Of a stretch of 64,000 bases of DNA, positions 54,329 through 63,763 are shown piece by piece. The stretch is from Paraburkholderia phenazinium (lineage in GTDB: Bacteria; Pseudomonadota; Gammaproteobacteria; Burkholderiales; Burkholderiaceae). Location: assembly GCF_900141745.1 (NCBI RefSeq), contig NZ_FSRM01000001.1, positions 2,728,001 to 2,792,000 of the forward strand, read 5' to 3'. Position numbers and translations under genes: made by a program. The notes beneath the pieces are model-generated. The model ran no database searches, was not told where the DNA came from, and was given only the letters and a program-made list of their open reading frames with translations. Positions within the stretch are counted from its first letter, which is position 1. Each line of letters opens with the position of its first letter.

Positions 54329-54925
54329 ATGTCTGCTCTATCGATCGCACCGCTCGTCCTCTTCGTCACCGTCGCCACGATTTCACCGGGCGGCGCGACA
54401 ACGCTCGCGACTGCGTCGGGCGCACGCTTCGGGTTCGTCCGTTCCACACCTCTGCTCGCGGGCATTGCGGTAGGGCTCGGCGCGTTGGCAGCGGCGGCAG
54501 CAGCCGGCCTGGCGGGCATCCTGCTTGCCGCGCCATTCCTGCAGACCGGCATGAAAACCATCGGCTCTGCTTATCTGCTCTGGCTCGCGATAAAAATCGC
54601 GCGTAGCGGGGCGCCTGTGACGAATGACGGCGCTGTTCTGCCGACTACCTTCATCGGCGGTGCCGGCTTACTTTTGCTCAACCCCAAGGCTTGGGCGATG
54701 GCGCTTGGGGCAGCGGCGTCGTTCGCCATGTTGGGAGAAGGGCCACTGCATCTCGCGGCGCTGCTCGGCGGCGCGTTCGTGTTGGCCGCGTCCGTGTCGT
54801 TGTGTCTTTGGTGTGCTGCCGGTGTGCTGCTTGCACGGCTATTGAAGACACCGGCGCAATGGCGGCTTTTGAATGTATCGATGGCGATTTTGCTCGCGGT
54901 ATCGATCATTCCAATGTGGAGATGA
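54329..54925 (+). CDS. LysE/RhtB family amino-acid exporter
   Basis: A 198-residue inner-membrane protein with about six hydrophobic segments and the LysE motif VATISPGGATTLATASGARFGFVRSTPLLAGIAVGLGAL near the N-terminus, LLLLNPKAWAMALG in the middle. These proteins export amino acids or related metabolites. AGGGA precedes the ATG at 54329; the frame is open much further upstream, but those codons overlap the LysR gene. The stop overlaps a possible start of the cupin gene. Confidence 0.92.
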   Translation: MSALSIAPLVLFVTVATISPGGATTLATASGARFGFVRSTPLLAGIAVGLGALAAAAAAGLAGILLAAPFLQTGMKTIGSAYLLWLAIKIARSGAPVTNDGAVLPTTFIGGAGLLLLNPKAWAMALGAAASFAMLGEGPLHLAALLGGAFVLAASVSLCLWCAAGVLLARLLKTPAQWRLLNVSMAILLAVSIIPMWR

Positions 54926-54930
54926 AAAAG

Positions 54931-55314
54931 ATGAACACGATGTTGTTTGCCGAATCCTTTGATCTGCTTTCTGCCTTCGATTCGATACACGAGTTCTGGT
55001 CGCCGAAGGTCGTGGCACAGGTCAACGACCAATACGTCAAGGTCGCGAAGGTGCGTGGCGAGCTTGCATGGCACAGCCACGACGGCGAGGACGAACTGTT
55101 CTATATCGTGCGCGGCAATCTGCGCATGGAGTATGAGAATGGGCGTGTGGTGCCCCTGGCGCAAGGGAACATGCACGTCGTGCCGCGTGGCGTGCTGCAC
55201 AATCCCGTAGCAGAAGAGGAATGCTGGATCGTCCTGATCGAGTCGGTCACGACACGGCACACGGGCAACGTCACTACGCCACTAACCAGGACGCTCGCGC
55301 AGCAATTGGCCTGA
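54931..55314 (+). CDS. Cupin-domain protein
   Basis: About 127 residues forming a single cupin: GELAWHSHDGEDELFYIVRGNLRMEYENGRVVPLAQGNMHVVPRGVLHNPVAEEECWIVLIES, with two metal histidines plus Glu in motif 1 and a histidine in motif 2. Two starts are possible: ATG 54922 overlaps the exporter stop, but GGAG is then too close; ATG 54931 has GGAG nine bases before and is chosen. It probably acts with the exporter, for example in modifying a small metabolite. Confidence 0.88.
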   Translation: MNTMLFAESFDLLSAFDSIHEFWSPKVVAQVNDQYVKVAKVRGELAWHSHDGEDELFYIVRGNLRMEYENGRVVPLAQGNMHVVPRGVLHNPVAEEECWIVLIESVTTRHTGNVTTPLTRTLAQQLA

Positions 55315-55463
55315 GTCGCTGGGGTTGCGCGGCCGGTCGCGTCGACCGGAGCATAATCCGGCGGCGGCTGATCCTGACGCACGCTCAGCCCAAGCTGTTC
55401 AGCAGCTCGCCAAGGCATCAGTCGCTCCTCGATGACAGCCCGGATGACCTGCGACCTATGCAT
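55315..55463 (-). pseudogene. Decayed ISNCY-type transposase fragment
   Basis: Minus-strand translation gives RSQVIRAVIEERLMPWRAA, then EQLGLSVRQ, the helix-turn-helix of ISNCY transposases; after a frame change it continues AAAGLCSGRRDRPRN, the next conserved block, with the intervening residues lost. The rest of the element is gone. It sits just downstream of the transketolase genes and close to the cupin stop. The following 38-codon frame up to 55570 has no clear identity. Confidence 0.6.
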
Positions 55464-55572
55464 CCGAAGCAGGCACTCCTGCCATGAGCAGAGCCAGCGC
55501 GCGGTTGATCCGATCCAGAACGGGTGAAGTCGTCGTGGCCAGTACCAGGCGCGCCAGTTCAGCCAAGGTTAC

Positions 55573-56574
55573 TCAGGTCAGCCAGGCTTTGATCGATTCT
55601 GCCATTGTAGAGGTCGAAATCCTGTAACGGTCGTGGAGCGTGGGCAGCGCACCGGCAGCGAGGAACGCGTCGGGAAGCCCCACCTGCCTGAATGGGCATG
55701 AGACACCCGAGCGCATTAGTTCCGCAGCCACGGCTTCACCCAGACCGCCTATCACGGTGTGATTCTCCGCTACGACGACGAGCCGGCCGGAGCGCCGAGC
55801 TTCACGTAGAATTGTCTCTGTGTCGAGTGGCTTGATCGTCGGCACATGAAGAACTCCTACACCGATCCGATCGCTTTCAAGCACCTTGGCTACTTCCAGT
55901 GCGCGCATCGTCATGATGCCGGACGAGATGATCAGTACTTCAGCACCGTCGCGCAGCATCTTGGCCTTGCCTAGCTCGAAGGTGTAATCGTACTCGTCGA
56001 GTACTGCGGGTACGTTGCCGCGTAACAGGCGCGCATATACCGGTCCTTTGTGCGCCGCCATCGCGGGCACCATTTGCTCGATGTCCAGTGCATCGCATGG
56101 ATCGATGACGGTTATGTTCGGCATGGCGCGCATCAACGCGAGATCTTCAGCGGCCTGGTGGCTGGGACCGTAGCCCGTCGTCAGCCCAGGCAATGCGCAG
56201 ACAATCTTCACATCGAGATTGTCTTCGGCGATCGCCTGATGAATGAAGTCATAGGCGCGGCGTGTCGCGAATACCGCGTACGTGGTAACAAACGGTTGCG
56301 CACCTTCGTGCGCGAGCCCCGCTGCTGCGCCCATCAGCAACTGCTCCGCCATCCCCATCTGATAGTAGCGCTCAGGAAACGCCTTGCCGAAGATATGCAG
56401 GTCCGTATATTTGCCGAGGTCGGCCGTCATGCCGATCACGTTTGTCTTCTGCCGGGCCAACTCCACCAGAGCGTGACCGAAAGGCGCCGAACGCGTGACC
56501 TGTCCTTCGCCGGCGATTGACGCAATCATCGCTGACGTTTTCAGGCGCGGCTTGTTCATCGTTGCATTGCTCAT
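55573..56574 (-). CDS. Transketolase, C-terminal subunit
   Basis: A 333-residue protein matching the pyrimidine-binding and C-terminal domains of transketolase: TRSAPFGHALVELARQKTNVIGMTADLGKYTDLHIFGKAFPERYYQMGMAEQLLMGAAAGLAHEG (catalytic Glu in GMAEQ), FVTTYAVFATRRAYDFIHQAIAEDNLDVKIV, and GYGPSHQAAEDLALMRAMPNITVIDPCD. Together with the next gene it forms a split transketolase. ATG at 56574 overlaps the stop of the N-terminal subunit gene (ATGA). Split enzymes occur in apiose and sulfosugar catabolism as well as uncharacterised sugar pathways. Confidence 0.93.
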   Translation of the reverse strand: MSNATMNKPRLKTSAMIASIAGEGQVTRSAPFGHALVELARQKTNVIGMTADLGKYTDLHIFGKAFPERYYQMGMAEQLLMGAAAGLAHEGAQPFVTTYAVFATRRAYDFIHQAIAEDNLDVKIVCALPGLTTGYGPSHQAAEDLALMRAMPNITVIDPCDALDIEQMVPAMAAHKGPVYARLLRGNVPAVLDEYDYTFELGKAKMLRDGAEVLIISSGIMTMRALEVAKVLESDRIGVGVLHVPTIKPLDTETILREARRSGRLVVVAENHTVIGGLGEAVAAELMRSGVSCPFRQVGLPDAFLAAGALPTLHDRYRISTSTMAESIKAWLT

Positions 56575-57416
56575 GCTTTTCTCCCAGCTTCGAGTGCCTG
56601 AAGCGCCAATTGCCATTCATGCTCATCGACGCGGATAAAGTGGTTCTTCTCGCGTTGTTCCAGGAACGGCACGCCACATCCCATACGCGTATCGGCGATG
56701 ATCATGCGAGGTTGTGCAGCAGGGTGCTGACGGGCCGCTTCGAATGCGGCAGCCACGGCGGCGATGTCGTTGCCGTCGACACGCTGCGTGAACCATCCGA
56801 ACGCCTGCAGTTTTTCGACGAGGGGTTCGAACGACATGATCTGTGTCGAGGGGCCGTCGGCCTGCTGGTTGTTGACGTCGACGATAGCGATCAGGTTGTC
56901 GAGTTTCCAGTGCGCTGCGGACATGATGCCTTCCCAGATCGCACCTTCGTCCAGTTCGCCGTCCGAAAACAGCGTGTACACGAACGATTGCGATCCTTTT
57001 CGCTTGAGCCCCAGACAACGGCCAACCGCGATGGTCAAGCCGTGGCCGAGCGAGCCACCTGACATCTCCATGCCGGGCGTATAACTGGCCATGCCGGACA
57101 TTGGCAAACGGCTGTCGTCGCTACCGTACGTTTCGAGCTCTTCCTGCGGCAGGATACCTGCCTCGAGCAGCGCGGCATACAACGCGATGGCGTAGTGCCC
57201 GTTGGACAGCAGGAAGCGATCGCGGTCTTCCCACTCTGGCTCCTCCGGGCGATATCGCATGGCGCCGAAGTAAGCGACGGCCAGCACATCCGCTATGTCG
57301 AGCGCTTGCCCGATATAGCCCTGGCCCTGCACTTCACCCATCAACAGTGCATTCCTGCGGATACGATAAGCGTGTTCGGCAAGAGCCGCCGTGGGCACGT
57401 TGGACGGACTGTTCAT
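56571..57416 (-). CDS. Transketolase, N-terminal subunit
   Basis: A 281-residue thiamine diphosphate-binding half: AYFGAMRYRPEEPEWEDRDRFLLSNGHYAIALYAALLEAG, GSLGHGLTIAVGRCLGLKRKGSQSFVYTLFSDGELDEGAIWEGIMSAAHWKLDNLIAIVDVNNQQADG. The metal-binding GDGE motif is SDGE here with the normal NN downstream. AGGAG stands before the ATG at 57416. It lies behind the MFS gene by 40 bp, in one operon with the SDR at 58862. Confidence 0.93.
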   Translation of the reverse strand: MNSPSNVPTAALAEHAYRIRRNALLMGEVQGQGYIGQALDIADVLAVAYFGAMRYRPEEPEWEDRDRFLLSNGHYAIALYAALLEAGILPQEELETYGSDDSRLPMSGMASYTPGMEMSGGSLGHGLTIAVGRCLGLKRKGSQSFVYTLFSDGELDEGAIWEGIMSAAHWKLDNLIAIVDVNNQQADGPSTQIMSFEPLVEKLQAFGWFTQRVDGNDIAAVAAAFEAARQHPAAQPRMIIADTRMGCGVPFLEQREKNHFIRVDEHEWQLALQALEAGRKA

Positions 57417-57456
57417 ATGGTCTCCTGTGATCAGTCGGAAAGGGGTGGAAAGAGGC

Positions 57457-58785
57457 TCAGCGGTTCACTGATTTTGCGGGCACCAGGAAGACGAGGCAGG
57501 CTCCCAGTGTGATAGCCAGCGAGATGAAGATCAGCCCCGCGGTCGATTTCCCTGTCAGGTCGTTCAGCCAGCCTACGATGGCCGGGGAGAAGAAGCCTGC
57601 GAGATTGGCGACGCAGTTCACGGCTGCGATTCCGGCAGCAGCGGACATGCCGCCGAGTAAAGCCGTCGGTAACGACCAGAACTGCGAGGACGACGCCAGG
57701 ATGCCGGCTGCCGCGATGCTCAGACAGACGATGGATGCCGGTACGCTGCCAAGTGCAGGCAGTACCGCGAAACCTGCGGCGGCAACCAGCATCGGTATCG
57801 CGAGATGCAGCCTTCGTTCGCGGCACCGATCCGCGCTCATTCCCACGAGTGGCAGCGCGATGATGGCGCACAGATAGGGAATCGCGGTGAAGAAGCCTAC
57901 CCACAGCGGATCGGCCACGCCTGACTTCCGGATGATGGTCGGCAGCCAGAAGGTGAGGCCATACTGGCCCAGCACGACGCAAAAGTAGATTGCCGCCATC
58001 AACCACAAACGGCGATCGCCTATGAACGATTTGACTGAAATGTGCGCAATCTTGTGCTGGTTGTCGCTGACGACATTGCGTGCGAGCAGGTTCTTTTCAG
58101 ACTCCTTTAGCCACTTTGCCTTGGCAATGCTGTCGTCGAGATACAGCAGGATCGCGACACCCAGCACGAGGGAGGGCAACGCTTCAAGAAGAAACAGCCA
58201 CTTCCAGCCAGCAAGAGACAGGGTGCCCTGAAGCGAGTGCATGATCCAACCCGATAGCGGACCACCGATCATGCCGGCGAGGGGAATCGCCATGAAAAAC
58301 AGCGATAGGGCCTTGGCCCGGCGTGCGGCCGGAAACCAGTAGGTCAAATAGAGGATCACGCCGGGCGCGAAACCAGCCTCCGCGACGCCAAGCAGAAAAC
58401 GGAGCACGTAGAAGGCCGTCGGCGATTTGACGAAAATGAAGCAGGCGGAGATCGCCGCCCACGTCAGCATGATCCGGGCGAGCCATTTGCGTGCCCCGAC
58501 GCGATGCAGAACCAGATTGCTCGGCACCTCGAACAGGAAATAGCCGAGAAAGAAGATACCCGCGCCCATGCCGTAGACCGTTTCGCTAAAGCGCAGATCA
58601 TTGAGCATCTGCAGCTTCGCGAAACCAACATTGACCCGGTCGAGATAGGCGCCGAGATAGCACAACATCAGGAACGGGATGAGCCTCCGGCTGACCTTCG
58701 CGTAGGTTCTCGACTCGAAGCTGGTCGAGCTTGTCTGTGGCAGGACATCGTCTGCGACGGGCGAAGCGGTGTACTTCGATTTCAT
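57457..58785 (-). CDS. MFS transporter, anion:cation symporter (ACS) family
   Basis: A 442-residue transporter with twelve segments. The ACS features are VSRRLIPFLMLCYLGAYLDRVNVGFAKLQM, GAGIFFLGYFLFEVPSNLVLHRVGARKWLARIMLTWA and RFLLGVAEAGFAPGVILYLTYWFP. Members take up sugar acids, tartrate, phthalate and similar organic anions. Position between an SDR and the split transketolase suggests import of a sugar acid or polyol-derived substrate. The ATG at 58785 follows GGAG. Confidence 0.93.
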   Translation of the reverse strand: MKSKYTASPVADDVLPQTSSTSFESRTYAKVSRRLIPFLMLCYLGAYLDRVNVGFAKLQMLNDLRFSETVYGMGAGIFFLGYFLFEVPSNLVLHRVGARKWLARIMLTWAAISACFIFVKSPTAFYVLRFLLGVAEAGFAPGVILYLTYWFPAARRAKALSLFFMAIPLAGMIGGPLSGWIMHSLQGTLSLAGWKWLFLLEALPSLVLGVAILLYLDDSIAKAKWLKESEKNLLARNVVSDNQHKIAHISVKSFIGDRRLWLMAAIYFCVVLGQYGLTFWLPTIIRKSGVADPLWVGFFTAIPYLCAIIALPLVGMSADRCRERRLHLAIPMLVAAAGFAVLPALGSVPASIVCLSIAAAGILASSSQFWSLPTALLGGMSAAAGIAAVNCVANLAGFFSPAIVGWLNDLTGKSTAGLIFISLAITLGACLVFLVPAKSVNR

Positions 58786-58861
58786 GTTTGTCTCCTTCCA
58801 TGACCTCGGGTTAGCCCGGGTGCCTGGGATGCAACGTCCCTTTCCGCAAGGGACGCCGTCA

Positions 58862-59611
58862 TCAATGAATAAGCATGCCGCCGTTCACATCGAGCGTGAT
58901 TCCCGTGAGGTAGGTCGAGAGGTCGCTGACCAGAAAGAGGCATGCGTTAGCCACGTCGGCGGCATCGCCGAGCCGGCCAAGGGGAATCCCCTTGAGAATG
59001 TCGACCCGCATTTCCGCGGTGAGCTTGTCACCGGTGATATCTGTCTGGATCAGACCCGGTGTGATCGAGTTGACGCGGATACTGTCGGGGCCGAACTCGC
59101 GGGCCATCGCGCGTGCAAGACCGAGGACACCCGCCTTCGCGGCGCTGTAGTGCGGCCCGCCAAAAATACCTCCGCCCCGCTGGGCGGAGACCGACGACAT
59201 GCAGACAATGCTGCCGCTTTTCTGTTCTTTCATGACCGGCAGGACCGCTTGCGACATATAGAGCGTGCCGCGCAGATTGACGTCGACGATGGCATCGAAG
59301 CCTTCGGCACTGATATCGAGTGTGCGTACCGGCTGCGTGATGCCAGCGTTATTGATGAGGCCGTCGATGCGGCCATACCGTTCGATCGTCGCCTTCGCGG
59401 CTGACAAACACGCGGCCTTATCGGTGACGTCGCAGGCGAGGCCGAGGTGAGGGTCGCCGAGATCGGCCGCGGCCTGCTTTGCGTCTTCTTCGCGCAGGTC
59501 GAGGATCACAACGTGCGCGCCCTGTGCAGCGAGGGCCCTGGCGGCTGCTTTGCCGATTCCGCGTGGCGAAGCCGCACCTGTAACGATTACGACCTTGTTC
59601 TCGAGCAGCAT
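58862..59611 (-). CDS. Short-chain dehydrogenase/reductase
   Basis: A 249-residue classical SDR: VVIVTGAASPRGIGKAAARAL, NNAGITQPVRTLDISAEGF, CMSSVSAQRGGGIFGGPHYSAAKAGVLGLARAMARE, and a C-terminal YLTGITLDVNGGMLIH. It is the first gene of the operon SDR-MFS-transketolase and likely oxidises a hydroxyl of the imported sugar derivative. AGGAG is found before the ATG. A LysR gene lies 211 bp upstream on the same strand. Confidence 0.92.
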   Translation of the reverse strand: MLLENKVVIVTGAASPRGIGKAAARALAAQGAHVVILDLREEDAKQAAADLGDPHLGLACDVTDKAACLSAAKATIERYGRIDGLINNAGITQPVRTLDISAEGFDAIVDVNLRGTLYMSQAVLPVMKEQKSGSIVCMSSVSAQRGGGIFGGPHYSAAKAGVLGLARAMAREFGPDSIRVNSITPGLIQTDITGDKLTAEMRVDILKGIPLGRLGDAADVANACLFLVSDLSTYLTGITLDVNGGMLIH

Positions 59612-59822
59612 CGTTGTCTCCTGAGTGTTGATGTGATGGCCGAAGTGTCTACTGCACGGCTGGTCGCATCAACGAGGTACTGCTCAACTGTGCGTGAGAA
59701 ATTTTCAGGTGACGTGCTGAGGAGCGGGAACCTTGGCGTGACGCCGCATACGCACGGCGTCCGCATTCATCCGGTCGATCCGGGTGCTGGAATACCCTGG
59801 TGCTGCAGGAGGAATTCGGGGG

Positions 59823-60719
59823 CTAGGCGGGACGTTCCATCTGGCCAATCTCCCGCTCGATCCACGCAATGAAACGCGTGACACGCGGCAGTTCTGCGTT
59901 TTGAGGTGGGTACACGAGGTGATGCGCGCCCACTTCAACTGCATGCGTACTGTCGAATACCGGCACGAGCGCGCCTTCCTTGATCCGGACAGACGCGAGC
60001 ATCAGGCTTTCCAGCGCGATGCCCAATCCAAGCGCAGCCGTCTCCAGCGACATGTAGGACCTGTCGAACGAAAAGTCGAAGGTCTTGTGAGCGGCAGACA
60101 CACCGGTACGCCCAAACCATTGCTTCCACTGCACGAGCGGCGTCTCTGAGTAGATAAGACGATGCTTCAGCAAATCGTCGGGGGTTTCCACGGGGTTGCT
60201 TTCCAGATACCGAGGAGAAGCAAGTGGCGCGATAAATTCGCCACGTAGCGTCTTCACTTCCAGATCTCGCCAGTGGGCATAGCCGTGGCGCAAGTCGATG
60301 TCGTAATAGCCGCTCGTGAACGATACGTCTTCATACGAGCAGGCCAGATTCAGCTGGATATCCCCGTTGGCTTTCTGAAACGACTCGAGCCGTGGCAGCA
60401 GCCACATGAGCCCGAAGCTTGGACTGGAATGCACTCGCAGAATTTCGACATCGGCACGGCTCGATGCGCGCTCGGTTGCGCGACTAAGGTCCGCGAGCGA
60501 CCCCGTCACATCGGACAGGTAACGCTCGCCAGTAGGCGTCAGCACAAGGCCGCGGCCGGATCGATAGAAGAGAGGTTGGCCGATGATCGACTCGAGATTG
60601 CTGACCTGATGGCTGACCGCCGATGCGGTAAGCCCCAATTCTTCAGACGCGCGGTTGACGCTCTTCGTCCTGGCCACGCTCTCAAAAGCGATGATGGCTT
60701 TCACCGGTGGAATGCGCAT
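59823..60719 (-). CDS. LysR regulator, GcvA-like
   Basis: A 298-residue LysR protein of the GcvA/AmpR-like subgroup: MRIPPVKAIIAFESVARTKSVNRASEELGLTASAVSHQVSNLESIIGQPLFYRSGRGLVLTPTGERYL, then SFGLMWLLPRLESFQKANGDIQLNLACSYEDVSFTSGYYDIDLRHGYAHWRDLEVKTLRGEFIAPLASPRYL. It stands between two transport systems, upstream of the SDR operon and divergent from the sugar ABC transporter, and may control either or both. Confidence 0.92.
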   Translation of the reverse strand: MRIPPVKAIIAFESVARTKSVNRASEELGLTASAVSHQVSNLESIIGQPLFYRSGRGLVLTPTGERYLSDVTGSLADLSRATERASSRADVEILRVHSSPSFGLMWLLPRLESFQKANGDIQLNLACSYEDVSFTSGYYDIDLRHGYAHWRDLEVKTLRGEFIAPLASPRYLESNPVETPDDLLKHRLIYSETPLVQWKQWFGRTGVSAAHKTFDFSFDRSYMSLETAALGLGIALESLMLASVRIKEGALVPVFDSTHAVEVGAHHLVYPPQNAELPRVTRFIAWIEREIGQMERPA

Positions 60720-61138
60720 ATTGAATTTATTTCAGATGCAGTTGAATGAAACCGCCTTGTTCGCACGCCATCTGCGCTGCCATTCTGTCAACAAGCCGCA
60801 CAACCTGGGAGCCACAGCGCTCCCGCTGCTGACCCGGCAATTTACAGGGTGGCGACGCGGCAAACCATACACAGACATTGCGCAGTGCAACAACTGCGTA
60901 GGAGACAGCAATGAATTATCCGACTTTCCGGCTGAAAGCGCGATCAGTCGACGCACACATAAGGGACCTTGGCTCCGCGCAACTCGCCCGTTGGTTGACC
61001 ACTTCGACGATTCCGCCAGCATCACGCTAACGCGTCCGTTAGCTATACGTACCGCTTATTACCGCTGCGCTGACAACACTCGTCGCAAGACAAACAAAGT
61101 GTGCAGCCTCGCGGGGCAATCGCCGCAGGAGACACCCC
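60720..61138. other. Divergent region, LysR/sugar ABC transporter
   Basis: A 419-bp gap. Longer frames across it lack family features and ribosome sites. It presumably holds promoters for both genes. I saw no clear inverted repeat beyond short ones. Confidence 0.45.
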
Positions 61139-62692
61139 ATGGCAGAGCAACACTACTTGCTGACAGCGCGCTCGATCATCAAAAGCTTCGGACCCACTAG
61201 CGTGCTGAAGGGATTCGATCTTTCGATCGCGCCCGGCGAAGTTCACGCGTTTCTGGGGGGCAACGGCGCAGGCAAATCGACGCTGATCAAGATCATCTCC
61301 GGTCAGTTTGAGCGCGACGGTGGTGCGCTTGAATTCGACGGGCAAGCGATCGGTGCATCCGTAGGCGGTCACGTCGCAGCGGGCACGATCGCGGTGGTCA
61401 ATCAGGAACTGGCGCTTCTGCCGCATCTGTCCGTGGCCGAGAACATCGCCATGCCGCGGCTGCGTCGTGGTACGGCGAAATACAGCGAACGCGCGGCAAT
61501 GGGCATCGCGATCGAAGCGCTTTCGCTGATCGATCCACACTTCGCGCGCGAATCGGCGGCGAGACCGGTCAGTGGCTTGACGTTGCACGAGCGACAACTG
61601 GTGGAGATAGCCCGTGCGCTGGGATCTGGTGCGAAGCTGTTGTTGCTCGACGAGCCCACTGCGAATCTGACCGCTGCGGAAACGGGCCGCCTGTTTTCGG
61701 TGATACGCCGGCTGATTGCCGACACCGGCCTCGCCGTGCTGTTCGTATCCCATCGCATGCGCGAGATTCGCCAGATTGCGGACGTCTGCACCATTATCCG
61801 TGACGGCAAGACCGCGGTCGACCGCATCGCACTGGATGCGATCACAGACCGTGAGATCGTCGAATGCATGGGGCAAAACGTCGTGGTGGAAGAAGCGCCG
61901 GCGAATTTCATAGAGGTGGCGAACCAGCGGAGCTCAAACGAAGCACTGGCGCAAGATGGCGATGACAACGCGCCGGTCGCGCATGCTGCTGCCGGCGGCA
62001 CGCTTCGCATCGAGCGAGACGGCGTGGCAATTGAAGTTCCGGGAGGCGCAATTATCGGCCTTGCGGGTGCGCCAGTTGGTCCGTCGTCGCTGATCGATGC
62101 GCTGACCGGTATCACACCCGCGGGCGCATGGACTATCACACGAGATGGTACCCGCGTCAGTTATTCGCATCCCTCAGCCGGTGCGCGCGATGGCGTCGGA
62201 TTCGTGTCGGGGGATCGCTCGAACAAGGGCATCCTCGCCACTCTGCCGATTGTGGACAACCTCGTTGCGGCAGCGCGTGTCGTCAACCGACGCAATGTCG
62301 TGGGACGCGCCGAAATTGCACAGAGCGCGCAACTACTCGAAGCGCTGAAGATCCGCGCGGGCTCGCTTTGGGATCTGCCCGCTACGTTGAGCGGCGGCAC
62401 CCAGCAAAAACTGCTGATTGCCCGCTGGCTGTTGCTGAGTCCGAAGCTGCTGGTGCTCGAGGAGCCGACGCGCGGCGTCGACATCCGCACGAAGCGCGAG
62501 ATCTACACGCTGATTCGAAAGATGGCGGAGCAGGGAACCACGGTCGTCTGGTGGTCCACCGAATACATCGAGCTGGTCGAACTATGCGACACCGTGCTCG
62601 CTTTCGATCTCGACGGTAAGCCAACCGAGGTTCTGCGGCACGCCGACGTCAATGAAACTCAGCTCGCCACCGCAACAGGCATGGCCGCCTAG
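61139..62692 (+). CDS. Sugar ABC transporter ATPase, tandem domains (RbsA-like)
   Basis: A 517-residue double ATPase of the carbohydrate uptake type 2. Domain 1 is complete: GGNGAGKST Walker A, VSGLTLHERQLVEIARAL signature and LLLLDEPTANLT Walker B. Domain 2 keeps LSGGTQQKLLIARWL and LLVLEEPTRGVD but its Walker A reads GLAGAPVGPSSLIDAL, more degenerate than the usual GAGRTEL. AGGAG precedes the ATG at 61139. It powers the permease at 62733 and the binding protein at 63764. Confidence 0.94.
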   Translation: MAEQHYLLTARSIIKSFGPTSVLKGFDLSIAPGEVHAFLGGNGAGKSTLIKIISGQFERDGGALEFDGQAIGASVGGHVAAGTIAVVNQELALLPHLSVAENIAMPRLRRGTAKYSERAAMGIAIEALSLIDPHFARESAARPVSGLTLHERQLVEIARALGSGAKLLLLDEPTANLTAAETGRLFSVIRRLIADTGLAVLFVSHRMREIRQIADVCTIIRDGKTAVDRIALDAITDREIVECMGQNVVVEEAPANFIEVANQRSSNEALAQDGDDNAPVAHAAAGGTLRIERDGVAIEVPGGAIIGLAGAPVGPSSLIDALTGITPAGAWTITRDGTRVSYSHPSAGARDGVGFVSGDRSNKGILATLPIVDNLVAAARVVNRRNVVGRAEIAQSAQLLEALKIRAGSLWDLPATLSGGTQQKLLIARWLLLSPKLLVLEEPTRGVDIRTKREIYTLIRKMAEQGTTVVWWSTEYIELVELCDTVLAFDLDGKPTEVLRHADVNETQLATATGMAA

Positions 62693-62732
62693 GCTCGGTT
62701 GGTGAAAGAACGATATCTACCTGGAGACAGTC

Positions 62733-63728
62733 ATGAAATCAGTCACTCATTCGATCGCGGAGGGGCACGTGCGGCAAGGCGGCACGGGTCGTCGCCTGTT
62801 CTCGGCGTATCGCACCGAGATTGCTATTGCGATTGCGATCATCGTGATCGAACTCGCGGTCGGCATGATCGTCCCGGCGGCACTGTCCGGCGGCAATATA
62901 TCCAATGTTACGCAAGCGGCCGCACCGCTCGTCATCATGGCATTCGGCGTGCTGCTCGTGATCATTACGGGCGGCATCGATCTGTCAGTGGGTTCGGTGT
63001 TTTCGCTTACCGGTATGGTCACCGGTCTTGTCATGGCGCACGGTTACGGTGCGATCGTCAGTAGTCTTGCCGGATTGTCGGTAGGTCTCCTTATCGGCGC
63101 CATTAACGGTGCGCTCGTTACATTCGTTGGACTTGCGCCATTCGTCGTAACGCTCAGCACCTATGCGATTGCGGGCAGTCTCTCATTCATCGTGACGGAT
63201 GGCCATTCGTTGCCCATCTCCAACCCCGACTACTGGCTGCTGAATTCGGGAACGCTGATTCCCGGCCTACCCAATTACGCTTTGTGGTGCGTGCTACTGC
63301 TCATCGCCATCGAGTTCAGTCTGCGCAAGATCGTCGCGGGCCGGTGGCTGTATGCCATCGGCAGCAGCAGTTCTTCGGCACGCGTCATCGGGATTCCCGT
63401 CAATCGCGTACGGCTCGGTGCCTATCTGCTTTCGGGACTGTTCGCTTCGTTCGCAAGCATAGTCAGCGTGTCATACATCAGCAACGCGGAAGCCACAGCA
63501 GGGTCGAGCCTGATGTTGCAGGCGATCGCAGCGGTCGTCATTGGCGGTGCGAGTCTCTTTGGCGGCACCGGTTCGGCGATTGGCGCGCTGCTCGGTGCGC
63601 TGATGATCACGATCATTCAGAACGGCGCGAACCTCATTGGCGTCAACAGCTTCTGGCAAGGCACCGTGACCGGTGTCGTGATTCTCGTTGCGGTCCTCGT
63701 GGACCGCGTAACCAAAGCCCGGCGTTAG
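62733..63728 (+). CDS. Sugar ABC transporter permease (RbsC-like)
   Basis: A 331-residue permease with about ten hydrophobic segments. Family features: [109 protein letters not shown] and [39 protein letters not shown] before the ATG. It forms the transmembrane channel with the ATPase 40 bp upstream. Confidence 0.95.
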   Translation: MKSVTHSIAEGHVRQGGTGRRLFSAYRTEIAIAIAIIVIELAVGMIVPAALSGGNISNVTQAAAPLVIMAFGVLLVIITGGIDLSVGSVFSLTGMVTGLVMAHGYGAIVSSLAGLSVGLLIGAINGALVTFVGLAPFVVTLSTYAIAGSLSFIVTDGHSLPISNPDYWLLNSGTLIPGLPNYALWCVLLLIAIEFSLRKIVAGRWLYAIGSSSSSARVIGIPVNRVRLGAYLLSGLFASFASIVSVSYISNAEATAGSSLMLQAIAAVVIGGASLFGGTGSAIGALLGALMITIIQNGANLIGVNSFWQGTVTGVVILVAVLVDRVTKARR

Positions 63729-63763
63729 GCACGGGTTCACTCACGCTAGCAGTCAAGGAGACA

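Noticed and set aside
60655..61200. 181-codon frame spanning the LysR/ABC gap
   Set aside because: Overlaps both neighbours, lacks protein-like composition and ribosome site.
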